From assembly GCA_003162415.1 (NCBI GenBank), contig PMOL01000011.1:1-64000 (forward strand): a stretch of DNA of 64,000 nucleotides. Direction: 5' to 3'. The DNA comes from Candidatus Dormiibacterota bacterium (GTDB taxonomy: Bacteria; Chloroflexota; Dormibacteria; Aeolococcales; Aeolococcaceae). Positions 26,098 through 35,494 of the stretch are shown here, in pieces. The translations under genes and the position numbers were made by a program. The notes beneath the pieces are model-generated. The model did not search any database. It saw nothing but the letters and a program-made list of their open reading frames with translations, and was not told where the DNA came from. Each line of letters begins with the position of its first letter. Position 1 is the stretch's first letter.

Positions 26098-26228
26098 CAG
26101 CCTCCCCTTGGATACAGGGCCGGGCCACTCGCACCAGTGTGCAGAAGGTTACTACACGGGAGCACATTCGGCCAACTGGTCGGTCTGCTCCAACAGAAAG
26201 CCGCCCGCGTCGGCGGTCCGCTGATACG

Positions 26229-26720
26229 CTAACTCCCACGCTCGAGCGCCCAGCGGGCATGTGGTTTTAGCCTACGCAGCTTCCGAGATATGGCGACATG
26301 TGCCACGCTGAGGTCTGTCCCCTTCGGGAAGTGAAGGCGAAGCAGCCCATTCCTGTTCTCGTTGGTGCCACGCTGCCACAGGCTTTGCGGATCGTAGAAG
26401 AAGATCCTGCAAGCAACGCCGCTGCGCATCCTGCCCCATCTCGGCACCCTGGTCCCATGTGAGGGAACGACGCAGCTGCTCGGGCAGCATCGTGATGGTG
26501 CAAGCGTTTGCCGGCCGCTCAGCCTCGGCCCCGTGACCGGCGAGCGCAGGACCGTTCGTGAGACGTGCGGCGCCATGCCCCTACATACGCGGCAAGTGCA
26601 GCAGCGTCGTGAGCCGTGTGGTGCGCTCAAACGAGCGTGCCGATCGCCGAACTACCGAGCGCCAGAATGAGATGGCGTTCCCAGTGACCTGGGATCGCTC
26701 GACCGACACCTGTGCGGGGC
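26229..26720 (-). pseudogene. IS30-family transposase remnant
   Basis: Pieces of an IS30 transposase occur in order in different minus-strand frames: IPGHWERHLILALGSSAIGTLV, ERTTRLTTLLHLPRM, LPEQLRRSLTWDQGAEMG, then FYDPQSLWQRGTNENRNGLL and FPKGTDLS. At least three frameshifts separate them. The DDE core is thus broken; no terminal inverted repeats were identified. Confidence 0.85.
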
Positions 26721-26845
26721 TCCCGGGTTGGGTCCACGTCGACCATGCTACTCCGACGCTGGTGTTCACAACAGTAAGCGTCAGGCGCCTCGAAAGTGAA
26801 AGCCATGTTCGTCAAGAATCCCGTTTGCACGGCTGGGGGATCCAA

Positions 26846-27376
26846 CTATGGGACCTCGCGTTCAATCCTCAGCGAATCGATCAGTACATGGCACAGATGG
26901 TACCAACCAACGGTGAGTGCAAGTTCGACAACCTGTTGCGGAGGGAACGCCCCACTCACGTCCGCTAGTGCCTCATCGGTGACGTGATGACGGAGCGTGG
27001 CCTCCTCTGCAAATCGCAACACCATCCGTTGGGCCGACGAGAAGTTCGACGACGCGCGCCAGTGGGTTATGTCGTCCAGTTGTGCAGCAGTGACCCCCGC
27101 CTCCATGGCCAATGGCTCGTGGTGATGTCGCTCGTAGTCGTTGTCGTACGTCGTCGCGATCATGACAACCACCAACTCCCTGAGGTCGGCAGGTAGCGTT
27201 GAGCTATCCCGGACGCGCCTCGACATCGTCATGAAGTCGGAGAGAGCATCGGGTGCATTGGCGAGGACGCGATGCAGATTGAGGATCCTTCCTCGCAACG
27301 CCGTAATCGCCGACGAAAGCTCTGCAAGATCACCAGAGGCGCATTCGAGGTCGACATACGGCACTGGGCGGATCAC
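26846..27376 (-). CDS. Carboxymuconolactone decarboxylase family protein
   Basis: 176 residues from GTG 27376. Fold elements: LHRVLANAPDALSDFMTMSRRVRDSSTLPADLRELVVVMIATTYDNDYERHHHEPLA... with a His-rich turn, then FAEEATLRHHVTDEAL and VVELALTVGWYHLCHVLIDSLRI. No CxxC pair. Two-helix CMD proteins of this size are common next to flavin monooxygenases in actinomycetes. It is divergent from the LLM gene at 27637, sharing a 236-bp promoter region, so the two may be co-regulated. Confidence 0.85.
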   Translation of the reverse strand: MIRPVPYVDLECASGDLAELSSAITALRGRILNLHRVLANAPDALSDFMTMSRRVRDSSTLPADLRELVVVMIATTYDNDYERHHHEPLAMEAGVTAAQLDDITHWRASSNFSSAQRMVLRFAEEATLRHHVTDEALADVSGAFPPQQVVELALTVGWYHLCHVLIDSLRIEREVP

Positions 27377-27636
27377 GTCGTTTCCAACATCGGTCGCTCC
27401 TCGCTCGCGCGGTACTGCGCGATGTAATGGCGGAACCCTTCACACAACCAGGGCACGGCTCATGCGCTCGAGGTGGCCTGCCGCAGTCCTCGTCGTGCAC
27501 GATCTCTGCAAGACAACCACGCGCTGGGAACGCCAAGTCCATCGGTCGGTATCGAAGCGCGGGACGGAGCCTCCTTCAGCTCTGACGAAGAGTAGCGACG
27601 TCATCACAGGTCTTGGTGTATGTAACATTTGTCGTT

Positions 27637-28626
27637 ATGGGCATGCGCCTCGCCGTAGTATCGCCGGTTTATAGTGTTCGAAGGGCGCAACAGGTCGCCG
27701 TGGCAGCAGAAAGAGCGGGCTATTGGGGCGTGGGTGTTCCAGATACCGCACCCAGGCTTTATCAAGGTACATATCCCATCGTTACGGCTTGCCTCTTGAG
27801 TACGAGTCGAGTTCACGTCGGACCGTTTGTCACGAACCCTGTTACCCGTCATTGGTCGATCCATACGTCGAATGCTCGCGCGCTGACAGAGCTTGGGCCC
27901 GGCCGGTTTTTCCTCGGCGTGTCGACCGGCGATGGCGCTGTTCACTCTGTGGGGCTAAAGCCGGCTACCTGGTCGGAGGTCGAGCGCTTCGTCGAGTTGT
28001 TCAAATCTGGTACGTCCGATGACGTTCCAGTGTTTGTCGCTACATCTGGACCACGCGGAGCTAACGTCGCGGGGCGTGTGGCAAGCGACGCGGTCTTCTC
28101 GCAGGGATTCGATAGGACGGCGCTTCGTACGGCGATCAGCCGAGCGAGTCAGGCACGATCCGAAGAAGGAATTCAAGCGCCGCTCAGAAAGTGGACCAAC
28201 GTGCAGGTCTGCGTAGTCCCTCGCGGAGCTGACTTGAGGTCGGTGCGAGCGTACCTCAGGGGCCGCGCGTATGGACATGCTCGATACCGGTTCGACCTTA
28301 CGTTCGACGAGAAGAATGTCCCTGAGGAGTGGCAGCCCGTCCTGCGTGAACGCTTTGCGCACTACGACTACACATTCCACGGGAGTTCCGCTTCTGACAA
28401 TCCAAATTCGCGACTATTCGAAGATCGGCCCGACATTGAAGACTACCTGATCGACCGCTCATTCGTTGTCGGCTCCCTGGATGATTGCGCGGAGCGCCTT
28501 GCAAAGTTGGCGCTCGACGTCGGTCTTGATGGATTCTGGCTCGGTTTTCAGTCCCCGACACGGGAACTCGATCCCCTCGCTCAACTACTGCCCATTGCGA
28601 GTGCGCTCCAAGAGCTGACATCGTAG
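27637..28626 (+). CDS. LLM-class flavin-dependent oxidoreductase
   Basis: About 329 residues from ATG 27637 (ATG 27643 also possible); the ATG-less extension upstream is not conserved. F420- or FMN-type luciferase-like barrel: MRLAVVSPVYSVRRAQQVAVAAERAG, GVGVPDTAPRLYQGTYPIVTA, VHVGPFVTNPVTRHWS, ELGPGRFFLGVSTGDGAVHSVG. The stretch VFVATSGPRGANVAGRVASDAVF fits F420-dependent members such as methylene-H4MPT-reductase-like enzymes. Unlike the fragment at 24 kb it is complete. Confidence 0.88.
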   Translation: MGMRLAVVSPVYSVRRAQQVAVAAERAGYWGVGVPDTAPRLYQGTYPIVTACLLSTSRVHVGPFVTNPVTRHWSIHTSNARALTELGPGRFFLGVSTGDGAVHSVGLKPATWSEVERFVELFKSGTSDDVPVFVATSGPRGANVAGRVASDAVFSQGFDRTALRTAISRASQARSEEGIQAPLRKWTNVQVCVVPRGADLRSVRAYLRGRAYGHARYRFDLTFDEKNVPEEWQPVLRERFAHYDYTFHGSSASDNPNSRLFEDRPDIEDYLIDRSFVVGSLDDCAERLAKLALDVGLDGFWLGFQSPTRELDPLAQLLPIASALQELTS

Positions 28627-28697
28627 TCATATCCATGCACGCTGCCGGTGCTCCACATGGTTGGCGGAGACGCCTGGGTGCCCGTTGCCATTACCTT

Positions 28698-29731
28698 TCA
28701 GGGGCTACCGGCTACCGCGGCACGGTCAGGTGCTTCGGTCTCTGTCGCAGGTGTTCTCGGCACATCACCGTTCGGCGCGTCTGCCCGAGCCCGCGCCGGG
28801 CGGCTTTGTTTCAGCGCCCCGGAAACCCCGCCAGTCACCGCTCCGAGAACTCCCACGACCAGAAGCACCGCGGCGACGCCTCGCGGAAATGTGAACTGCT
28901 CACTAAATGCAGCCACGACGACCAGCGCTGCGAGCGTGGCCAGCGCCAAGGCACCATCGTCCGCAAAGAGTCCGCAAACCTCGCGAACGGCCACGCGCAA
29001 CAACGGGAGGATGCCCGGCATGGCCCGAATGTGGAAACGCTCACGGCGCATCAGGATATGAACCATGATCAATGACGCCAAGCCGTAAACCGCTATCAAC
29101 GCAAGCCGGCTGAGGTCCTCGCGCCACCAGGCCACTCGGATGCCCTCACGCCCGAAGAACGCGAGCACACTGCCGACCACGACCGTCATGGCGTTTCCGG
29201 GACCGCAGTGAGTGGACGCCGAAGAGCGATCTCGGCTCCGACAACGAAGGCCAGCGACGCGCCAGCTCCTATTACCGCAGATCCGACGTCCTGGAGATCG
29301 CCAAGCGCGACGACGATGAACACCACCTCAAGTCCCTCAACGAAGACTCCGCCAATCGACCTGGCGACTCCGACGCGGTCGATCCATCTAGGCGGCCCTC
29401 AGCATCGCCTTCGTGGCGTGCGTCAAATATCTTCGCATCATCGTATAGCGACTTCAGTCCGCTTGCCCGAACGATCGCCTTCTGCAACCACCTTAGTCCG
29501 AAGAGGAGCAAGAAGACACCAACGACTGTGCGTGCACCGCTGATTCAGAGATGTGCGGTGAGTTCGCCATCGAAGCCGACGATCAATACGATCAACATCA
29601 CGAGCGCAGCGGCGGCGCCGGCAAAGGCGCTCCACCGACCTTTGAGGAGGCCGACAACGCAATGGGAAGAGCTCCGACCCACTCAACGCCAGGTGCGCCC
29701 AAACGGCGCGCCCATTACAAGGATGCTTATC
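28698..29731 (-). pseudogene. Decayed COG4280-type membrane protein
   Basis: Reading the minus strand piecewise recovers the same protein as at 16669-17709: SILV at the start, GVEWVGALPIALS, then in another frame GRWSAFAGAAAALVMLIVLIVGFDGELTAHL ending at a stop, GARTVVGVFLLLFGLRWLQ, a stretch with VEGLEVVFIVVALG, and an intact 163-codon C-terminal half (AWWREDLSRLALIAVYGL, ALALATLAALVVV). At least three frameshifts and one nonsense codon. An older diverged duplicate, not a recent copy. Confidence 0.85.
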
Positions 29732-29822
29732 TACACACTCGCCTCCGAGCGACAATCATCGCACAACACCGATCGGATGGCACCCCAGCCAAACGCGGCG
29801 CGACTGTGATGCTTTATCTCAG

Positions 29823-30956
29823 TCACGCCACCGGAGTCTCGGCTCTAATGCTCTCAAGCCACGCTCGGCACGCTCCTAGAAATTCGGCGGCGAGTAGACC
29901 ATCCATAACCCGATGGTCAAGACTGAAGCAGAGATACATCATTGGTCTAACCTCAACGTTTCCCTTCACAGCCACTGGACGATCCACCACCGCTCCCATC
30001 GTAAGGATCCCGGATTGGCCTGGCGGTATGACGGCGTAGCTGAGAAGGGTCCCAAGGGCGCCGGAGTTATTTATGGTGAACGTCGCACCCGCTACGTCAC
30101 TCACCGATAGGCGCTTTTCGCGCGCCCGACTCACGAGCTCGCGGGCGGCAGCAGCCAATCCAAGGACTGACAAAGTGTCCGCAGCTCTGATAACTGGAAC
30201 TATCACAGAATCAGGTAGTCCGACCGCGACACCGAGATTGATTTGCTCATGTATAACGATATGATCGCTCGCGAACGTAGCATTCACGTTCGGAGACCGC
30301 CGAAGCGACGCAGCCGCCGCTGCGAGCACGTATGGCAGACACGTAAGAGAGACACCGAACTGACTCTCCGACGAGGGTCGGTGAGTTGCGATGTTTGCCA
30401 TAACCCCGCTCATGTCAACCTCCTGCGTCTGCCACGCATGAGGAATGGTTGTCTTTGAGAGGGTCATCCTCTCCGAAATGGAGCGTCGCATCGCCGAAAG
30501 CGGAATGACCCGGTCCCCGTCGAGGCGTGCGCCGTGCGCAGCAACCAGGGCGCTGGTAGGGAATTGCGTCGCCGCGCTCACGAGCGGAGCAGCCGCTTGA
30601 CTCGTCGATGGGTCAGTCACGGGAACCGCCGCCGCCAGCATCCCGGATCCCAGCTCATTACCGCGCGACCGCTCGCTCCTTGCGGCCGCGTCCGTCGCGG
30701 AGGCATCCGTTCCATCGCTACTCTCGATCACAGCAATGCTTGCGCCAACCGAGACGGTTACCCCTTCGCGAACGAGAAGCTCAACCACGACGCCCGAAGC
30801 CGGGGCCGGCACCTCGGCGTCCACTTTGTCCGTGGTGACCTCGACAAGGCCGTCGAATTCAGCCACGTAATCGCCTGGTTGAACCAGCCAATGCGATATC
30901 ACGCCCTCACCTACGGACTCGCCCAGTTGAGGCATTCTCACAACAAATCGATTCAT
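29823..30956 (-). CDS. 2-oxoacid dehydrogenase E2 (dihydrolipoyl acyltransferase)
   Basis: 377 residues from ATG 30956, with AGGAGGAGG just upstream. Domains: lipoyl domain 1-80 with Lys44 in TTDKVDAE, a flexible Ala/Ser-rich linker about 80-170, and a catalytic domain to the end with His348 and Asp352 (HRVMDG). A recognisable peripheral-subunit-binding domain is not seen in the linker, which is unusual. The E1 genes lie 13-15 kb to the right (44.3-46.4 kb) and no E3 gene is present. It should transfer an acyl group to CoA. Confidence 0.9.
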   Translation of the reverse strand: MNRFVVRMPQLGESVGEGVISHWLVQPGDYVAEFDGLVEVTTDKVDAEVPAPASGVVVELLVREGVTVSVGASIAVIESSDGTDASATDAAARSERSRGNELGSGMLAAAVPVTDPSTSQAAAPLVSAATQFPTSALVAAHGARLDGDRVIPLSAMRRSISERMTLSKTTIPHAWQTQEVDMSGVMANIATHRPSSESQFGVSLTCLPYVLAAAAASLRRSPNVNATFASDHIVIHEQINLGVAVGLPDSVIVPVIRAADTLSVLGLAAAARELVSRAREKRLSVSDVAGATFTINNSGALGTLLSYAVIPPGQSGILTMGAVVDRPVAVKGNVEVRPMMYLCFSLDHRVMDGLLAAEFLGACRAWLESIRAETPVA

Positions 30957-31543
30957 CAACCTCCTCCTGCTCGGCTTACAACGGACGAGCCGCCGAAGGA
31001 CAGACGACGTGACCCACTCACGTTCCAAGCCGCGGCTGCGACACGATGAGTCCTCGCGAGCTTGGATCGCTCGAATCCTTCGAGCGATCCGCAATTGACG
31101 TTATGCACTTCCGACTGCCGTGTCCCTGTGCATTTTACTCGCGACACTCCCCGAGGCAACACGCGCGCCGCGCTTGAGCCAACCGAACGCATAAGCAGGC
31201 GCATTATAGCAAGCGTTTGCCATCCATTCGTCCTGAGGGTTAAGGGGCGCCTAACCAGCCTTGCTAGTAGCCGACCGAATGCCAACGTTTGCTTCATTCT
31301 CCAACGCGTCGGCACGAGCATCACTCTCGGTCAGTCATGAAGTTAAAGTTCGGCGCCTCGGCGATTTGGCCACGCTCTTCGGAAGCGCAAAGTCGATCGT
31401 TTTCAAGGGACGTTCGCGTCCACCCCGCAGATAGGCAGTCTCTCCGTCCTGCGCTGACTCGCCCCGCCTTGGTGCCTCAACACAGGCTTAAGGTGCCAAA
31501 CAAGCGCGGGAGTTGCGGCGCTCACGGTCCAAGCAACCGCCGG
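30957..31543. other. Intergenic with regulatory inverted repeat
   Basis: About 590 bp between the E2 start and the end of the ABC operon. It holds the inverted repeat at 31064-31090; no gene recognised. Confidence 0.4.
31064..31090. promoter_or_regulatory. Perfect 12-bp inverted repeat upstream of E2
   Basis: GGATCGCTCGAA, three-base spacer TCC, then the exact inverse TTCGAGCGATCC. It lies 108 bp upstream of the E2 start. No T-run follows in either direction, so an operator is more likely than a terminator. Confidence 0.6.
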
Positions 31544-32566
31544 TCACACGGAGTCGCGACCTAGCATCTCATCTGACGAAGCATCCGAGTCGGCTTCGCC
31601 GTCGGCGCCAGAAGCTCGCACCGCTTCGTCGGGATGCCGTAGCCAGCATGCGACGTTGCGTCCCGGTGAAGCCTCGATCAGCACTGGGCTATCGACCTGA
31701 CACACCGCGAAGGCGTGAGGGCATCTCGGGTGAAACCTACAGCCGCTAGGCGGATTTGCGGGGTCCGCAATCTCTCCGGGTAAAGCGATAGGAAGCGCGC
31801 CACGACCATCCACCTTCGGAATCGCGCCGATTAGCGCTTCAGTATATGGGTGCAACGCCGAGCTCCACACATCTGACGCAACCCCGGACTCAACGATCGT
31901 TCCCAAGTACATCACCGCTATTCTGTCGGCGATGTGACGCACAATCGCGAGGTCGTGAGAGATTACCAGCATCCCCACCTGCTCCTCATCCGCAAGGACC
32001 CTGAGTACATTGGCCAATTGAGCTTGCGCGGAGGCGTCGAGCGAGGCGAATGGTTCATCCAAAATCAGCATCGACGGAGATGCGGCAAGGGCTCTAGCTA
32101 CGGCAACACGCTGTCGCTGGCCACCACTGAATTGGTGCGGGAACTTGCCGGCAGTGTCCGGGGCCAGTCCGAGCACACCTAACAGCTGGGATAGGCGCGC
32201 GTCCTGCAATCGCTTACTCAGATGCGACGCTCGCATCGCGTCTTTGATCTGATTTCCGACGGTTCTACGCGGATTCAGCGACTCGAACGGATTTTGCAGG
32301 ACCATCTGCAGGCCGAGTTGCGACGAGGGACGGGCGCGACGTCCAATTGCGCTAACTGGCTTACCGTTGAACCTGACACAGCCGCTTGTGGGACGCAGGA
32401 GTCCAACCGCGGCCTTCCCCAGAGACGATTTCCCGCTACCGGATTCCCCCACTAAGCCAACGACTTGCCCCCGTTCTACTTGGAGCGTTACCTCGACAAC
32501 CGCGGGGACTGGTCGTCGGCCGTTTCCCCGGAAGACGACCGTTACAGCCTCTAATTCGAGGCTCAC
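31544..32566 (-). CDS. Oligopeptide-type ABC transporter ATPase (OppF/DppF-like)
   Basis: 340 residues. Walker A GESGSGKSS (about 39-47), Q-loop QMVLQNPFESLNPR, signature FSGGQRQRVAVARAL, Walker B MLILDEPFASLD, switch ISHDL. The C-terminal oligopeptide-transporter extension is present: PPSGCRFHPRCPHAFAVC. The GTG at 32566 overlaps the OppD-like stop as GTGA. Cytoplasmic energising subunit of the importer encoded at 31.5-37.1 kb. A ~35-residue acidic tail follows the family end. Confidence 0.93.
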   Translation of the reverse strand: MSLELEAVTVVFRGNGRRPVPAVVEVTLQVERGQVVGLVGESGSGKSSLGKAAVGLLRPTSGCVRFNGKPVSAIGRRARPSSQLGLQMVLQNPFESLNPRRTVGNQIKDAMRASHLSKRLQDARLSQLLGVLGLAPDTAGKFPHQFSGGQRQRVAVARALAASPSMLILDEPFASLDASAQAQLANVLRVLADEEQVGMLVISHDLAIVRHIADRIAVMYLGTIVESGVASDVWSSALHPYTEALIGAIPKVDGRGALPIALPGEIADPANPPSGCRFHPRCPHAFAVCQVDSPVLIEASPGRNVACWLRHPDEAVRASGADGEADSDASSDEMLGRDSV

Positions 32567-33549
32567 AACGTTGCCATGAACGGATCAACGAGACATGCGT
32601 GACTGCGGCCGGGGCGGACCTCTACGAGATCGGGGACCACGCTGGAGCACTGGCTCTTCGCATATTGGCACCTCGGATGAAATGCGCACCCCGAGGGTCT
32701 CAAACCAGGAGGGCCGAGCTGTCCAGGTATCGGGACTAAATCGGTCTCCGGACGCTCCGGATGCGGAAGGGCCGCTAACAGTGCCGCGGTGTACGGATGC
32801 CGAGGCGAGCCGATCACATCCTCCGCGGTGCCTGTCTCTACCACCCGCCCCGCGTACATAATCGTGACGCGGTCTGCGATTGCCGACATGACGCCTAAGT
32901 CATGCGTGATCAAAAGAATTGCCAAACCGCGACGTTCCCCCAGCTCGCGGAGTAGGTGCAGGATCCCGGCCTGAACCGTGACGTCGAGCCCAGTGGTTGG
33001 CTCGTCGGCAATTATGATTTTTGGGCCGCAAGCGAGTGCAATGGCGATGGCGATTCGCTGTCGCATGCCTCCGCTGAACTGATGCGGGTACGCCGTGAAC
33101 GACGCCGCTGGATTGGGAATGCGGACCTGGTGTAACAGGTCGATCGAATGCTCGCGGGCGTCTTCTCGGCTCAGCTTCAGGTGATGTCGTACATGATCGC
33201 TCAGCTGCACTCCAACTGAAAGCATAGGATGAAGAGAAGAGTGCGGATCTTGCATGATCAAAGCGATTTCCTTGCCTCGCACCTTCGCGAGGCGCTTCTC
33301 GGAACTAACGAGAAGGTCTTGCCCGCCATAAAACGCGTGACCGCTGACAATCGACCCATGAGGAAGCAGCCCGAGGATGGCCATCATGCTAACCGTCTTG
33401 CCGCTACCGCTCTCGCCAGCAATACCAGAAACCTTCCCCTCAAAGACGTCGAAGTCGACTTTCTCAACCACCGAAATCAGACGGTTGCGGGCGGCCAACT
33501 TCACGTTCATCGACCGAACCTTCAAGAGGGGCTCATCACCAACCTCCAT
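32563..33549 (-). CDS. Oligopeptide-type ABC transporter ATPase (OppD/DppD-like)
   Basis: 328 residues from ATG 33549, whose A is the last base of the preceding stop (TGATG); a longer frame runs into that gene and is rejected. Walker A GESGSGKTV, FSGGMRQRIAIAIAL, IIADEPTTGLD, ITHDLGVM; C-terminal PSGCAFHPRCQYAKSQC. Pairs with the OppF-like subunit as a heterodimer in the NikD/OppD manner. Confidence 0.93.
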   Translation of the reverse strand: MEVGDEPLLKVRSMNVKLAARNRLISVVEKVDFDVFEGKVSGIAGESGSGKTVSMMAILGLLPHGSIVSGHAFYGGQDLLVSSEKRLAKVRGKEIALIMQDPHSSLHPMLSVGVQLSDHVRHHLKLSREDAREHSIDLLHQVRIPNPAASFTAYPHQFSGGMRQRIAIAIALACGPKIIIADEPTTGLDVTVQAGILHLLRELGERRGLAILLITHDLGVMSAIADRVTIMYAGRVVETGTAEDVIGSPRHPYTAALLAALPHPERPETDLVPIPGQLGPPGLRPSGCAFHPRCQYAKSQCSSVVPDLVEVRPGRSHACLVDPFMATL

Positions 33550-34415
33550 CACCGATTGACTCGTGGATCTAGCGTGTCCCGCACGCGGTCGCCAAGGACG
33601 TTCAGAGACAGCACCACCGAAACGATGGCTAATCCTGGGAACAACGCCAGCCACCACTGTTCAAAGTACTGTGCTCCGTCGGAAATCATAGAACCCCACT
33701 CTGCCGTTGGCGGTTGACTGCCTAGACCGAGGAACGACAGGCCGGCGAGAACGAGCATGGCGTCACCGAGGCCGAGAGCGGAATAGACAACCATTGGGCC
33801 AATGACGTTCGGCATGACGTCGCGCACCAAAGCCCGGACCGACGACGACCCCAACAAACGTGCTGTTACTACGTAGTCGGAGTGCATCGCGGGTAGGACG
33901 AGGCTGCGAATCACTCGTGCATAGTTCGGCCAAGCTACGACAACGACCGCCACTACCGAAGACGTGAGGCTCGGACCTAGAATCGCCGCTATCGCCATCG
34001 CGAGGACGATGGCCGGAAAGGCGAAGAAGAGATCAGTGATTCGCATGATCAGTCCATCTACCCACCCGCCAAGATAGCCAGCCAATCCGCCGAGAATCGA
34101 CCCAATGACGAGCGCAATGGCAACGATCACGAAGGAAAAAGGAATGGAAATCCTCGCCCCCGAGATCACGCGGCTCAGCTCGTCCCTACCTAGCTCGTCA
34201 GTCCCGAAGATATGGGTCACACTCGGATTGCTGAGAACAGCAGAACTCTGCTGAGAAGGGCCATACGGAGCAAGCAGGGGGCCAAAAATCACGACTACCA
34301 ACCACAACGTGAGAACGACCATCGCAAAGACCACAAGCACTGGGGTCGCGCTCAGTGTCCTCCAGCGACGCCCTACCGCTGCTGCAAATGGTCGCACTGG
34401 TGCGGCCACGCTCAC
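33549..34415 (-). CDS. Oligopeptide-type ABC permease (OppC/DppC-like)
   Basis: 288 residues. The GTG at 34415 overlaps the upstream stop as GTGA and is preferred to the longer frame at 34442. N-terminal OppC segment (PVLVVFAMVVLTLWLVVVIFGPLLAPYGP), HIFGTDELGRDELSRVISGARIS, and the EAA loop around VRDVMPNVIGPMVVYSALGLGDAML, GLSFLGLGSQPPTAEWGSMI. About six helices. Confidence 0.93.
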   Translation of the reverse strand: MSVAAPVRPFAAAVGRRWRTLSATPVLVVFAMVVLTLWLVVVIFGPLLAPYGPSQQSSAVLSNPSVTHIFGTDELGRDELSRVISGARISIPFSFVIVAIALVIGSILGGLAGYLGGWVDGLIMRITDLFFAFPAIVLAMAIAAILGPSLTSSVVAVVVVAWPNYARVIRSLVLPAMHSDYVVTARLLGSSSVRALVRDVMPNVIGPMVVYSALGLGDAMLVLAGLSFLGLGSQPPTAEWGSMISDGAQYFEQWWLALFPGLAIVSVVLSLNVLGDRVRDTLDPRVNR

Positions 34416-35431
34416 GCTAGAACCACTCGCGGGTCGATCCACGCATACAGAAGGTCCACTGCAAAGTTCACGACCGTGTACACCACGGCTACGAAGAGCG
34501 ATACGCCGGTAATGGCCGTTATATCTAGATCCAGAGCACTCTTGGCGGCATATAACCCTACTCCTGGCCAGGCGAATACGCTCTCTACGAGTACCGCTCC
34601 GGCCATCAAGTTCGCTAGCAGAAGGCCCGTGACAGTGACTATGGAGGTAAGGGCAGCGCGAAACGTGTACCGCAGGAGAATGGAAAGCCTAGGGAGCCCT
34701 TTCGCCCGTGCCGCAGTCACGTAGTCGTTGTTGAGCACCTCGAGCACCGCGGAGCGGGTGAAGCGCAGCAATACGGCTCCGCTTGGAAGAGCGAGCACCA
34801 GTGCCGGCAGTATCACATGGTGGAGGGCATCTAGAAAGGTCGGGAAGTCGCCGGCAAGAAGGGCGTCGACGGTATAGAGGCCCGTAATCTGCGGCGGTGG
34901 AAAGACCTCGGGGCTCAGTCTTCCCGTGGAGGGAGCGATCCGAAGCACATACGAGAAGAAGTAGATTGCAAGTATACCAACCCAAAACGAAGGCGTTGCG
35001 AGCCCGCCAAGCGACCCGATTGTCAGGCCCTGGTCAAGACGTGAACCGCGACGGACGGCTGCTAGAACGCCTAATGGGACGCCCACGGCGGTTGCGATGA
35101 TCATTGCATACAGGGCAAGTTCGAACGATGCAGGAATCCGCTCGAGCAGATCGGTCGCTACCGGTTGCTGGGTTATCAGGGAAACACCCAGATCTCCGTG
35201 AAGTAGATGCCCGAGGTAAACCGCGTACTGCACAGGCAACGGCTCGTTTAAGCCATATGCTTCTCGATACGCCTTGACAATCGTCGGGTATGAATAGGCC
35301 TTGGGACCGAGCGCCGCTGCGACAGGGTCGCCCGGAACTACATGCGTCAAGACGAAGGCGATCAGGGTGATTCCCAGGCACAGCGCCAGCATTGCGAGCG
35401 CCCGCCTAACGAGCAGCCTTACAAATCTCAT
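34412..35431 (-). CDS. Oligopeptide-type ABC permease (OppB/DppB-like)
   Basis: 339 residues, about six helices. FVLTHVVPGDPVAAALG and YGLNEPLPVQYAVYLGHLLHGDLGVSL are characteristic of the OppB group; the EAA loop is YVTAARAKGLPRLSILLRYTFRAALTS. Begins 63 bp after the binding-protein gene and is translationally coupled to the OppC-like gene. Confidence 0.93.
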   Translation of the reverse strand: MRFVRLLVRRALAMLALCLGITLIAFVLTHVVPGDPVAAALGPKAYSYPTIVKAYREAYGLNEPLPVQYAVYLGHLLHGDLGVSLITQQPVATDLLERIPASFELALYAMIIATAVGVPLGVLAAVRRGSRLDQGLTIGSLGGLATPSFWVGILAIYFFSYVLRIAPSTGRLSPEVFPPPQITGLYTVDALLAGDFPTFLDALHHVILPALVLALPSGAVLLRFTRSAVLEVLNNDYVTAARAKGLPRLSILLRYTFRAALTSIVTVTGLLLANLMAGAVLVESVFAWPGVGLYAAKSALDLDITAITGVSLFVAVVYTVVNFAVDLLYAWIDPRVVLA

Positions 35432-35494
35432 GTACCGTCCCGGGAAGCCCAGATTTCTACGCCATGCTAGTCATCCCGGTAACAAATCCACAAC

